Origin: Pseudomonadota bacterium
Lineage (GTDB): Bacteria > Pseudomonadota > Gammaproteobacteria > Burkholderiales > Burkholderiaceae_C
Assembly: GCA_023442945.1 (NCBI GenBank)
Contig: JAEZWW010000071.1
Coordinates: 1 to 64,000 of the forward strand
DNA length: 64,000 bases
Direction of reading: 5' to 3'
The translations under genes were made by a program, and so were the position numbers. Below the pieces are notes generated by a model, which did no database searches, was not told the DNA's origin, and saw only the letters and a program-made list of their open reading frames with translations. Below are positions 1 through 8,345 of this stretch, piece by piece. Numbering within the stretch: position 1 is the first letter of the stretch; each line of letters starts with the position of its first letter.

Positions 1-1492
1 CAACCAGCCCGCCGATTCCACCCCCAGCGCCCCCGAAGGCTCGGCCCCCGCTGCGGCCGATAGATCCAAGAAAAAGAAGGCTGTGGCCCTAGAACCATCT
101 GCGCGGCCAGCTACCAAAAAAGTAGCATCCAAGACCGCGACCAAAAAGACCGCTGCACGCCAACCCAAGGCGCCGCCAGCTGAAGCGGACCTTGGCGAGG
201 CACTGGAGATGCCCACCCCCGTTGCCGCGGATGAGGTGGGCGCCGCGCGGGGCGAAGCCGACCTCGCCGCACTGGAGGAAGCGCCCGTCGCATTCGACGA
301 CGTGGTCTCCGGCCGCTTTGACGACGAGGCGGACGAAGGCGCCGACGACGACGCCCCCAGCCAGCCCGCCAAGCGCGTGCTGCTGCCTGACGCGGAGCAG
401 CCCAAGCTGCACAAGGTGCTGGCCCAGGCCGGTCTGGGTTCGCGCCTGGAGATGGAGCAACTGATCCAGCAAGGCCGCATCTCGGTCAACAACCAGCCGG
501 CCCACGTCGGCCAGCGCATCCAGTTTGGCGACAAAGTCAAGATCAACGGCCGCCCGGTCACGGTGCGCATTGCGCCGCCGCCGGCGCGCGTGCTGGCCTA
601 CCACAAGCCGGTGGGCGAAGTCGTCACGCACGACGACCCGCAGAACCGCCCGACGGTGTTCCGAAAGCTGCCCTTTCTGCAGCAGGGCAAGTGGCAGTCG
701 GTCGGTCGGCTGGACCTGAACACCGAAGGCCTGTTGCTGTTCACCAACTCGGGCGAATTGGCCAACCGGCTGATGCACCCGCGCTTCGGGCTGGAGCGCG
801 AGTACGCCGTGCGCGTGCTGGGCGCCTTGAGCGCCGAGGAAAAGCAGCGCCTGCTGGACGGCGTGCAGCTGGAAGACGGCATCGCGCAATTCGGCTCCAT
901 CAAGGAAGAGGGGCTGGGCGAGGGCGCCAACCAGTGGTACCGCGTCACCATTTCCGAGGGCCGCAACCGCGAGGTGCGCCGCATGATCGAATCGGTCGGC
1001 CACGCCGTCAGCCGCCTGATCCGCATCCGCTACGGCGCCATGATGCTGCCGCGCGGCCTGAAGCGCGGCGCCTGGATGGAGCTGCACGAGCGGGACATCC
1101 AGGCGCTGGGCGCGGCCTCGGGCACGCCCAGCCACGTCATTCAGGGCGGGCGCGACCCGGTCGATGAGGTGAAGGCCGTCAAGCGGCCGGGTCGGGGTGA
1201 CCGCGGGCGGGGCAGCGGCCCGCGCCCCAACATGTCCAACCCCGGCGGGTCGCGCAATGTGGAAGCGCCGCGCGCCGCCTACGGCGCCAACCCCAATGCA
1301 CGGCGCCGCACGCCCAGCGCCAAGCCCGGCGAGGGGCCGGGCGGCCAAGGTGGTCAGCCTGATCAGCGCACCTCCCAGGGCTTCATCGGGGCCGACGCCC
1401 TGTCGCGCCAGCGGCGCTACGAAGGTGCGGGCGGCGGTCGTAAAGGCGGCAAGCCGCCCCGCGGGGGCGGCGGTGGCGGGCGCCGCGGTTGA
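1..1492 (+). CDS. rluB: 23S rRNA pseudouridine synthase B (5' truncated by window edge)
   Basis: RluB-type enzyme that isomerises a uridine of 23S rRNA (U2605 in E. coli numbering) to pseudouridine. The frame is open from base 2, so the true start lies outside the window; the first in-window start is a GTG at 83. After an Ala/Lys/Asp-rich, low-complexity N-terminus come an S4 RNA-binding domain (from HKVLAQAGLGSR, about 110 residues after the GTG) and the RsuA/RluB catalytic domain with the signature GRLDLNTEGLLLF, whose Asp is the catalytic residue of the family. The last ~110 residues are a Gly/Arg-rich basic tail, common in beta-proteobacterial RluB. Odd: codons 83-127 are a copy of the dispersed repeat, so part of the N-terminal linker is repeat-derived. 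The RluB rather than RluE/F assignment rests on length and tail. Confidence 0.93.
   Translation, partial: NQPADSTPSAPEGSAPAAADRSKKKKAVALEPSARPATKKVASKTATKKTAARQPKAPPAEADLGEALEMPTPVAADEVGAARGEADLAALEEAPVAFDDVVSGRFDDEADEGADDDAPSQPAKRVLLPDAEQPKLHKVLAQAGLGSRLEMEQLIQQGRISVNNQPAHVGQRIQFGDKVKINGRPVTVRIAPPPARVLAYHKPVGEVVTHDDPQNRPTVFRKLPFLQQGKWQSVGRLDLNTEGLLLFTNSGELANRLMHPRFGLEREYAVRVLGALSAEEKQRLLDGVQLEDGIAQFGSIKEEGLGEGANQWYRVTISEGRNREVRRMIESVGHAVSRLIRIRYGAMMLPRGLKRGAWMELHERDIQALGAASGTPSHVIQGGRDPVDEVKAVKRPGRGDRGRGSGPRPNMSNPGGSRNVEAPRAAYGANPNARRRTPSAKPGEGPGGQGGQPDQRTSQGFIGADALSRQRRYEGAGGGRKGGKPPRGGGGGGRRG
79..127 (+). repeat. Dispersed ~50-bp repeat, copy inside rluB
   Basis: Copy of the family running from GGC at 79 through the core TCTGCGCGGCCAGCTA to GTAGCA at 122-127. 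It is read in-frame as V-A-L-E-P-S-A-R-P-A-T-K-K-V-A within the RluB linker, the same frame as the sense-strand copy at 26773. Confidence 0.8.
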
Positions 1493-1664
1493 AGCGCATT
1501 GACGGTGCTCGAGCCATGCGGCCTCTGTACCTCCAGGACGCTGCCCGTGGCAGTCACGCGCGCCGTCTGCCCACGCACGCAGCATTGATATGCGTGCCGG
1601 TTAAAATCTAAAGCTTTGCCCAATTCGGCATTGAATTTTCTTTCCCTTTCAGGAACTTACCTCC

Positions 1665-2090
1665 ATGGCCACCGAACGCACCCTGTCCATCATCAAGCCC
1701 GACGCCGTCGCCAAGAACGTCATCGGCCAGATCTACGCGCGCTTTGAAGCCGCTGGCCTGAAAGTCGTTGCCGCCCGCATGCAGCACCTGTCGCGCCTGG
1801 AGGCCGAGCAGTTCTACGCCGTGCACAAAGAGCGTCCTTTCTTCAAGGACCTGGTGGACTTCATGATTTCCGGCCCGGTGATGATCCAGGCGCTGGAAGG
1901 CGAAGGCGCCATCGCCAAGAACCGCGAACTGATGGGCGCCACCGACCCCAAGAAAGCCGACAAAGGCACGATCCGCGCCGACTTCGCCGACAGCATCGAC
2001 GCCAACGCCGTGCACGGTTCGGACGCCCCTGAAACCGCCGCCGTGGAAGTGGCTTTCTTCTTCCCGGGCCTGGCGATCTACTCGCGTTGA
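1665..2090 (+). CDS. ndk: Nucleoside diphosphate kinase
   Basis: Cytoplasmic enzyme that transfers the gamma-phosphate of ATP to NDPs and dNDPs through a phospho-histidine. The 141-residue length is standard for the family. It opens with ERTLSIIKPDAV, the usual NDK N-terminus, and carries the active-site signature NAVHGSD near residue 115, where the His is phosphorylated. It is the first gene of the ndk-rlmN-pilF-rodZ-ispG-hisS series. The 172-bp gap before it holds a TAAAAT box at about 1601-1606 that could be a -10 element, without a convincing -35. Start chosen at the ATG giving the canonical N-terminus. Confidence 0.98.
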   Translation: MATERTLSIIKPDAVAKNVIGQIYARFEAAGLKVVAARMQHLSRLEAEQFYAVHKERPFFKDLVDFMISGPVMIQALEGEGAIAKNRELMGATDPKKADKGTIRADFADSIDANAVHGSDAPETAAVEVAFFFPGLAIYSR

Positions 2091-2115
2091 TCCGCCGCGG
2101 CCTGGCCCCGCTCGC

Positions 2116-3276
2116 ATGACCACACCCGTCAATCTGCTCGATTTCGACCTCGACGGGCTCGCGTCGTTTTGCGAGGGGCTGGGCGAAAAGCGCTTTCGCG
2201 CCACGCAGCTGTTCCGCTGGATCCACCAGCGCGGCGTGGCCGATTTCGGCCAGATGACCGATCTGGCCAAGTCCTTCCGCGACAAGCTCGCGGGGGCGGC
2301 CGAAGTGCGGGCGCTGCCCGTCATCAGCCAGCACGACTCGCGCGACGGCACCGTCAAGTGGCTGTTCGACGTGGGCGGTGGCAACGCCGTTGAGGCGGTT
2401 TTCATCCCCGAGGACGACCGAGGCACGCTGTGCGTGTCTTCACAGGCCGGCTGCGCCGTGGGCTGCCGCTTCTGCTCGACGGGGCACCAGGGCTTCTCGC
2501 GGAATTTGACCACGGCCGAGATCACGGCGCAGCTGTGGTTTGCCGAGCACACTCTGCGCCAGCATCTGAACACGTCCGAACGCGTCATCTCCAACGTGGT
2601 GATGATGGGCATGGGCGAGCCGCTGCAGAACTACGACCGCCTGATCCCGTCGCTGCGCACCATGCTGGACGATCACGGCTACGGCCTGTCGCGCCGCCGC
2701 GTGACGGTGTCCACGTCCGGCGTCGTGCCGATGATGGAGCGCCTGGCGCGCGACTGCCCGGTGGCGCTGGCCGTGTCGCTGCACGCGCCCACCGACGAGC
2801 TGCGCGACCACCTCGTCCCGCTCAACAAGAAGTACCCCATCGATGAACTGTTGCGCACCTGCACCGCCTACCTGGCCAGTGCCCCGCGCGACTTCATCAC
2901 CTTTGAATACTGCATGCTCGACGGCGTCAACGACGCACCTGAGCATGCCCAGGCGCTGATCGCGTTGATGCGCGCGCACGGCCAACAGGGCCTGCGCGGC
3001 AAGTTCAACCTGATTCCGTTCAACCCGTTCCCTGCGTCGGGGCTCAAACGCTCGCCCATGCCGCGCGTGCTGGCGTTTGGCAAACTGCTGAACGACGCCG
3101 GCATCGTGACCACGGTGCGCAAGACGCGCGGGGACGATATCGACGCCGCTTGCGGCCAATTGGCCGGCGACGTGCAGGACCGCACCCGGGTGCAGGACCG
3201 CGTGGCGCGCCAGCGCACCGTGGTCCTGCAGCAAATGCCCAGGCCCCAACCGGCGGACCCCACAGAAAGGCTGTGA
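2116..3276 (+). CDS. rlmN: Dual-specificity 23S rRNA/tRNA adenine-C2 methyltransferase
   Basis: Radical-SAM enzyme that methylates C2 of A2503 in 23S rRNA and A37 of several tRNAs. The iron-sulfur motif CAVGCRFC (CxxxCxxC) near residue 117 binds the 4Fe-4S cluster, and GMGEPLQNYD follows as the SAM-contacting GGE-like motif. The Cys in VRKTRGDDIDAACGQL near residue 345 matches the resolving or methyl-carrier Cys of the family. The 386-residue length is normal. It sits 25 bp after ndk and 1 bp before the pilus lipoprotein gene, so it is very likely co-transcribed. Confidence 0.97.
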   Translation: MTTPVNLLDFDLDGLASFCEGLGEKRFRATQLFRWIHQRGVADFGQMTDLAKSFRDKLAGAAEVRALPVISQHDSRDGTVKWLFDVGGGNAVEAVFIPEDDRGTLCVSSQAGCAVGCRFCSTGHQGFSRNLTTAEITAQLWFAEHTLRQHLNTSERVISNVVMMGMGEPLQNYDRLIPSLRTMLDDHGYGLSRRRVTVSTSGVVPMMERLARDCPVALAVSLHAPTDELRDHLVPLNKKYPIDELLRTCTAYLASAPRDFITFEYCMLDGVNDAPEHAQALIALMRAHGQQGLRGKFNLIPFNPFPASGLKRSPMPRVLAFGKLLNDAGIVTTVRKTRGDDIDAACGQLAGDVQDRTRVQDRVARQRTVVLQQMPRPQPADPTERL

Positions 3277-3277
3277 C

Positions 3278-4105
3278 ATGAAGGCTGTGTTTTCGCAATT
3301 TCCCGTGCTGCGCCGGCTGATGCTAGCCGCGGGCGCCGTGGCCCTGATGGGCAGCTGGGCCGGTTGCGCCACAGCCCCGGGCGGCTCGCTCGGCACGCCC
3401 ACCGAACTCCACACCGCCGCGGACGACAGCCCGACCCGCGCCCGCGCCCGCACGCGCCTGGCGCTGGCGACCAGTTATTTCGAGAACAACCAGACGGCCA
3501 TCGCGCTGGACGAGCTGAAGAAGGTGCTGGCGATCGACCCCAGTTTTGGCGACGCCTACAACCTGGGCGGCCTGATCTACATGAAGCTGGGCGAGATGGC
3601 CATGGCCGAATCGCACTTCGCGCGTGCCATCAGCGCCAACCCGCGTGACGCCAACGCCATGCACAACCTGGGTTGGCTGCAGTGCCAGCAAGAGCGCTAC
3701 GCCGAAGCGACGGCCTCGTTCCAGCGTGCGATCGCCGTGCCCAGCTACCAGGGCCGCGCCAGGACCTTGATGACCCAGGGCATCTGCGAAAGCCGCTCGG
3801 GCGACAACGCCCGCGCCGAAGCCACGCTGATGCATTCCTACGAACTCGACGCCGGCAACCCGGTGACCGCCTACAACCTATCGGCGCTGCTGTACAAGCG
3901 CGGCGACTACCAGCGCGCGCAGTTCTACATCCGCCGCCTGAACAACAGCGAACTGGCCAACGCCGAATCGCTGTGGCTGGGTATCCGGGTCGAGCGCCGC
4001 CTGAACAACCGCCAGGCCATGGAACAGCTGGCGTCGCAGCTGCGCCGCCGCTTCCCGCAGTCGCGCGAGCTGCTGGCCTACGAACGAGGAGCGTTCGATG
4101 AGTGA
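3278..4105 (+). CDS. pilF: Type IV pilus biogenesis/stability lipoprotein, TPR-containing
   Basis: Outer-membrane pilotin-type lipoprotein that in the PilF/PilW family helps assemble or stabilise the PilQ secretin. The N-terminus is a signal peptide with a hydrophobic stretch (LMLAAGAVALMGSWAGC) ending in a lipobox, acylated Cys near residue 30. Several TPR units follow, e.g. YNLGGLIYMKLGEMAMAESHF and the next repeat AMHNLGWLQCQQERYAEA. Length 275, typical. Position between rlmN and rodZ is the conserved place for pilF. The 3' end overlaps rodZ by 8 bp. Confidence 0.92.
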   Translation: MKAVFSQFPVLRRLMLAAGAVALMGSWAGCATAPGGSLGTPTELHTAADDSPTRARARTRLALATSYFENNQTAIALDELKKVLAIDPSFGDAYNLGGLIYMKLGEMAMAESHFARAISANPRDANAMHNLGWLQCQQERYAEATASFQRAIAVPSYQGRARTLMTQGICESRSGDNARAEATLMHSYELDAGNPVTAYNLSALLYKRGDYQRAQFYIRRLNNSELANAESLWLGIRVERRLNNRQAMEQLASQLRRRFPQSRELLAYERGAFDE

Positions 4106-5000
4106 GCGCGATTCCGGCTTTGCCCCCAGCCAGGTGGCGCCCGACACGGCGCCTGCGCCCGAAGGGGCCGCAGCGCCCGCGCTGCACGGCAGCTCGCCCG
4201 GCGCCATGCTGCGCCAGCTGCGCGAAGCGGCGGGCGTGGACCCGGCGCTGGTCGCCAGCGCAATGAAGGTGTCCCTGCAGAAACTGGACGCGCTGGAAAA
4301 CGACCGTTTTGATGAGCTGCCGGACCTGACTTTTGCGCGTGGCCTGGCCTCGGCCATCTGCCGCGCCTTCGGGGCCGATCCGGCGCCCGTGCTGGAGCGC
4401 ATGCCCCTGTCTGCCCCCGGCCTGCGTGCGCAGAGCCAGGCCATCAACCCGCCGTTTCGCCGCGCGGGCGATGCGCCGGCGCCGATGCTCAAGACCAGCT
4501 TGTCCAAGCCCTTGATCATTGTGGTGGCGCTGCTGCTGCTGGGCGCGCTGGCTCTGTGGCTGCTGCCCACGTTGCCGATTCAGCTGACGTCTCCGGCCGC
4601 CGAAGCGCCCGCCACGGCCGAAGCTGAGCGCAACGAGCCCACGGCGCCTGTGGCCGAGCCCGCCCCGCCGGCCGAGATGCCTGCTGGCGCCGCGTCGGCC
4701 GAGCAAACCGGCGCTTCGGCGCCGGCCGCGGCCGCATCGGGCGCCGACGCGGGCGCCGGTGGCACCGATCTGCTGACCTTTGTCGCCAATGCCGAAACCT
4801 GGCTGACCGTGCGCGACGCGCAGGGCAAGCAGCTCATCAACCGTGCGCTGGCCAGCGGCGAAACCGTCAAGGTCAACGGCGACGTGCCGCTGTCGGTCAC
4901 CGTGGGGCGCAAGGACGCCGTCACCGTCACTGTGCGCGGTGCGCCGTTCGACCACAAGTCGCTGAGCAAGACCACCGTCTCCCGCTTCCAGGTGAAATGA
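4098..5000 (+). CDS. rodZ: RodZ-family cell-shape protein (HTH plus membrane anchor)
   Basis: Bitopic inner-membrane protein that links MreB filaments to the elongasome. Residues about 35-110 form a Cro/C1-type helix-turn-helix (LRQLREAAGVDPALVASAMK) that binds MreB rather than DNA in RodZ. A single membrane helix lies near residues 135-156 (IIVVALLLLGALALWLLP), followed by an Ala/Pro/Glu-rich periplasmic linker and a C-terminal DUF4115 beta domain (FVANAETWLTVRDAQGKQL). The start overlaps the end of pilF and the stop overlaps the ispG start, so the genes are probably translationally coupled. Confidence 0.9.
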   Translation: MSERDSGFAPSQVAPDTAPAPEGAAAPALHGSSPGAMLRQLREAAGVDPALVASAMKVSLQKLDALENDRFDELPDLTFARGLASAICRAFGADPAPVLERMPLSAPGLRAQSQAINPPFRRAGDAPAPMLKTSLSKPLIIVVALLLLGALALWLLPTLPIQLTSPAAEAPATAEAERNEPTAPVAEPAPPAEMPAGAASAEQTGASAPAAAASGADAGAGGTDLLTFVANAETWLTVRDAQGKQLINRALASGETVKVNGDVPLSVTVGRKDAVTVTVRGAPFDHKSLSKTTVSRFQVK

Positions 5001-6274
5001 TGAACCACGCGTTCGAGCTGCCGCCCATCGCCATTGCCGCCCCGGCCGCCCGGCGCACGCGCCAGGCGCGCGTGGTGTGGGGCCAGCGCGTCGTCACGCT
5101 GGGCGGTGACGCCCCGGTGCGCGTGCAGTCGATGACCAACACCGACACGGTGGACGCCATCGGCACCGCCATCCAGATCAAGGAACTGGCCTTGGCCGGC
5201 AGCGAGCTGGTGCGCATCACCGTCAACACCCCCGAAGCCGCGGCGCAGGTGCCCTACATCCGCGAGCAGCTGGACCGCATGGGCATCGACGTCCCCTTGA
5301 TCGGCGACTTCCACTACAACGGCCACCGCCTGCTGACCGACTTCCCGGACTGCGCCAAGGCGCTGTCCAAGTACCGCATCAACCCCGGCAACGTGGGCAA
5401 GGGCGCCAAGCGCGACGCGCAGTTCGGCCTGATGATCGACGCCGCGCTGAAGTGGGACAAGCCGGTGCGCATCGGCGTCAACTGGGGCAGCCTGGACCAG
5501 GATTTGTTGGCAGGCCTGATGGACGAAAACGCCCGACGCGCCCGCCCGTGGGAAGCGCGCCAGGTGATGTACGAAGCGCTGATCCAATCCGCCATCGGCT
5601 CGGCCGAGCAGGCGGTGGAGCTGGGCATGGCGCCTGAGCAGGTCATCTTGAGCTGCAAGGTCAGCGGCGTGCAGGATCTGATCGCCGTGTACCGCGAACT
5701 GGCGCGCCGCTGCGACTTCCCACTGCACCTGGGCCTGACCGAAGCCGGTATGGGCACCAAGGGCACGGTGGCCTCGGCCACGGCGCTGTCGATCCTGCTG
5801 CAGGAAGGCGTGGGCGACACCATCCGCGTCAGCCTGACGCCGCAGCCGGGCGAATCGCGCACGCAAGAGGTGGTGATCGCCTCGGAAATCCTGCAGTCGC
5901 TCGGCCTGCGCATCTTCGTGCCCAGCGTCACCGCCTGCCCGGGTTGCGGCCGCACGACCAGCACCACCTTCCAGGAACTGGCCAAGCAGATCGACGACCA
6001 CCTGCGCGCGCAGATGCCGGTGTGGCGCAGCAAGTACCCGGGCGTCGAGGCGTTGAAGGTCGCGGTGATGGGCTGCATCGTCAACGGGCCGGGTGAGAGC
6101 AAGCACGCCGACATCGGCATCAGCCTGCCGGGCACGGGTGAAGCGCCGGCGGCGCCGGTGTTCATCGACGGCCAGAAGGCGATGACGCTGCGCGGCGAGC
6201 GCATTGCCGACGAATTCCACCAGATCGTGGCCGACTACATCGAACGGCGCTTCGGTGGTGCCGTACAAGGCTAG
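4997..6274 (+). CDS. ispG: 4-hydroxy-3-methylbut-2-enyl-diphosphate synthase (flavodoxin-type)
   Basis: Penultimate step of the MEP isoprenoid pathway: reductive ring opening of methylerythritol cyclodiphosphate to HMBPP. The cluster ligands are visible as CPGCGRTT near residue 314 and C in MGCIVNGPGES near residue 357. The N-terminal TIM barrel shows VRVQSMTNTDT. The 425-residue length matches proteobacterial IspG. The ATG at 4997 overlaps the rodZ stop by 4 bp; a second ATG follows directly, so the start could be either. Confidence 0.97.
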   Translation: MMNHAFELPPIAIAAPAARRTRQARVVWGQRVVTLGGDAPVRVQSMTNTDTVDAIGTAIQIKELALAGSELVRITVNTPEAAAQVPYIREQLDRMGIDVPLIGDFHYNGHRLLTDFPDCAKALSKYRINPGNVGKGAKRDAQFGLMIDAALKWDKPVRIGVNWGSLDQDLLAGLMDENARRARPWEARQVMYEALIQSAIGSAEQAVELGMAPEQVILSCKVSGVQDLIAVYRELARRCDFPLHLGLTEAGMGTKGTVASATALSILLQEGVGDTIRVSLTPQPGESRTQEVVIASEILQSLGLRIFVPSVTACPGCGRTTSTTFQELAKQIDDHLRAQMPVWRSKYPGVEALKVAVMGCIVNGPGESKHADIGISLPGTGEAPAAPVFIDGQKAMTLRGERIADEFHQIVADYIERRFGGAVQG

Positions 6275-6289
6275 TTTTAGGTAAAAACA

Positions 6290-6340
6290 GGCCGTGGCCC
6301 TACAGCCACCTGCGCGGCCAGCTATTAAAATAAGAGTAAT
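6290..6340 (+). repeat. Dispersed repeat copy between ispG and hisS
   Basis: Forward copy: GGCCGTGGCCCTAC..., core CCTGCGCGGCCAGCTATT, tail GAGTAAT. It fills the whole spacer between the ispG stop and the hisS start at 6348, so its purine-rich tail AAGAG is the only Shine-Dalgarno-like sequence ahead of hisS. Confidence 0.85.
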
Positions 6341-6347
6341 TCGATCG

Positions 6348-7652
6348 ATGTCAGGCAATTCCATCACGGCCGTCAAAGGCATGAACGACATCCTGCCGCC
6401 GGATTCGGCGCGCTGGGAATGGCTGGAAGGCGTGGTGCGCCGCGTCATGGCCGCGCACGCCTACCGCAACATCCGCACGCCGATCATGGAGCACACGCAG
6501 CTGTTCACGCGCGGCCTGGGCGAGGTGACGGACGTGGTCGAGAAGGAGATGTATTCCTTCCAGGACCGCCAGGATCAGCAGGGCAACGCCGAGCACCTGA
6601 GCCTGCGCCCCGAAGCCACCGCCGGCGTGGTGCGCGCCGTGGCCGAACACAACCTGCTGTACGACGGTGGCAAGCGCCTGTACTACATGGGCCCGATGTT
6701 CCGGCGCGAGCGCCCGCAGCGCGGCCGCTACCGCCAGTTCCACCAGATCGGTGCCGAGGCGCTGGGTTTTGGCGGCCCCGAGGTCGACGCCGAGCTGATC
6801 CTGCTGGCCGTGTCGCTGTGGCGTGAACTGGGCATCACGCAGTGGCGCCTGGAACTGAACAGCCTCGGCCAGCCCGATGAGCGGCGCGAACACCGCGCGG
6901 CGCTGATCGCCTACCTGGAGGCGCACGCCGACCAGCTGGACGAAGACGCCAAGCGCCGCCTGCACAGCAACCCGCTGCGCATCCTGGACACCAAGAACCC
7001 CGCCATGCAGGCGCTGGTCGAAGGCGCGCCCAAGCTGATGGACTACCTGGGCGAAGCGTCGAAGGCGCACTTTGCCGCGGTGCAGGCCATCCTGGACGCC
7101 AACGGCATCGCCTGGCGCGTCAACCCGCGCCTGGTGCGGGGACTGGACTACTACAACCTGACGGTGTTTGAGTTCATCACCGACAGCCTGGGCGCGCAGG
7201 GCACGATCTGCGGCGGCGGGCGATACGACTACCTGATCGAACAAATTGGCGGCAAGGCCGCCCCGGCCGTGGGCTGGGCGCTGGGGGTTGAGCGCGTGAT
7301 CGAATTGCTGAAGGAAGAGGGCGTGCATACGCCCGAAGCCACGCCGGACGCCTACGCCATCCTGCCCGATGCCGCCGCGCTGCCGCAGGCCTTGCGCGCA
7401 CTGCACGCGCTGCGCGCCGCCGGGGTCGCGGTGCAGATGCACGCCGGCACAGGCGACAGCCTGGGCAGCATGAAGAGCCAGTTCAAACGCGCCGACGGCT
7501 CGGGTGCGCGCTACGCCCTGATCTTCGGCGCCGACGAGCTGGCGATCGGCGAAGTGACCGTCAAAGCGCTGCGCGATGGCGCGGGCGCGCAGACACGCCA
7601 ACCGCTCGCCGATGTGACCGCCTGGGCGGGCACCCTAAAATCCACCGCTTGA
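6348..7652 (+). CDS. hisS: Histidyl-tRNA synthetase
   Basis: Class II aminoacyl-tRNA synthetase charging tRNA-His. The ATG at 6348 (MSGNSITAVKGMNDILPP) gives the canonical N-terminus. Class II motif 2 is seen in YYMGPMFRRERPQRGRYRQF, with His-specific motifs LVRGLDYYNLTVFEF and the glycine-rich GTICGGGRYDYL. A C-terminal anticodon-binding domain follows. Length 434. The open frame extends upstream through the repeat copy, but no conserved residues lie there, so the longer form is not preferred. Confidence 0.97.
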   Translation: MSGNSITAVKGMNDILPPDSARWEWLEGVVRRVMAAHAYRNIRTPIMEHTQLFTRGLGEVTDVVEKEMYSFQDRQDQQGNAEHLSLRPEATAGVVRAVAEHNLLYDGGKRLYYMGPMFRRERPQRGRYRQFHQIGAEALGFGGPEVDAELILLAVSLWRELGITQWRLELNSLGQPDERREHRAALIAYLEAHADQLDEDAKRRLHSNPLRILDTKNPAMQALVEGAPKLMDYLGEASKAHFAAVQAILDANGIAWRVNPRLVRGLDYYNLTVFEFITDSLGAQGTICGGGRYDYLIEQIGGKAAPAVGWALGVERVIELLKEEGVHTPEATPDAYAILPDAAALPQALRALHALRAAGVAVQMHAGTGDSLGSMKSQFKRADGSGARYALIFGADELAIGEVTVKALRDGAGAQTRQPLADVTAWAGTLKSTA

Positions 7653-7670
7653 CCGAACAGAACACAGCAC

Positions 7671-8345
7671 ATGGCCAAACACCTCGACCTTGAAGAACAG
7701 GAACAGCTTGACGCGCTCAAGCACTTCTGGGAGCGCTGGGGCAACCTGATCACCTGGTTGCTGATCGCCGTCCTGGGCGCCTACGCCGGCTGGACGGGCT
7801 GGCAGTACTGGCAGCGTCAGCAGGGCGCCGCAGCGTCGGCCATCTATGAAGAGATGAGCCGCAGCGTGGCCGCCGGCGACGTCGCGCGCGTTGAGCGCAC
7901 GCTGGCCGACATGAAGGACAAGTACGGCAGCACCACCTACGCCGCGCAGGGCGCGCTGCTGGCGGCCAAGCTGCTGCAGGAAAAAGCCAAGCCGGCCGAA
8001 GCCAAGGCCGCGCTGGCCTGGGTGGCCGACAAGGCATCGGACGACGGCCTGAAAGCCTCCGCCCGCCTGCGCCTGGCCTCGATGCTGATCGCCGACAAGG
8101 CGTACGACGAAGCGCTCAAGCAGTTGGCCGGGTCGTTCCCGGAGAGCTACGTGCCGCTGGCCGCGGATCGCCGTGGCGACGTGCTGGTGCTGCAAGGCAA
8201 GCGTGCTGAAGCCGCCACCGAGTACGGCAAGGCCTACCAGGGCCTGACCGCCGAGGCCGGCGACTACCGCAAGCTGGTCGGCATGAAGCTGAATGCGCTG
8301 GGCATTGACCCCGACGCCGGCCGCAAGTCGGGAGCGGTGTCGTGA
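7671..8345 (+). CDS. yfgM: YfgM-type periplasmic chaperone / SecYEG ancillary subunit
   Basis: Inner-membrane protein with one N-terminal helix (about residues 24-42, NLITWLLIAVLGAYAGWTG) and a periplasmic TPR-like domain. In E. coli YfgM associates with SecYEG and PpiD. The cytoplasmic N-terminus begins MAKHLDLEEQEQLDALKHFW, typical of the family. Length 224. It sits between hisS and bamB as in most proteobacteria, and its stop overlaps the GTG start of bamB. Confidence 0.92.
   Translation: MAKHLDLEEQEQLDALKHFWERWGNLITWLLIAVLGAYAGWTGWQYWQRQQGAAASAIYEEMSRSVAAGDVARVERTLADMKDKYGSTTYAAQGALLAAKLLQEKAKPAEAKAALAWVADKASDDGLKASARLRLASMLIADKAYDEALKQLAGSFPESYVPLAADRRGDVLVLQGKRAEAATEYGKAYQGLTAEAGDYRKLVGMKLNALGIDPDAGRKSGAVS

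Noticed and set aside
89..1585. 498-codon open frame on the minus strand opposite rluB
   Set aside because: Antisense frame of a high-GC gene; low-complexity Ala/Gly/Arg/His translation without domain-like blocks. The plus-strand RluB is clearly real.
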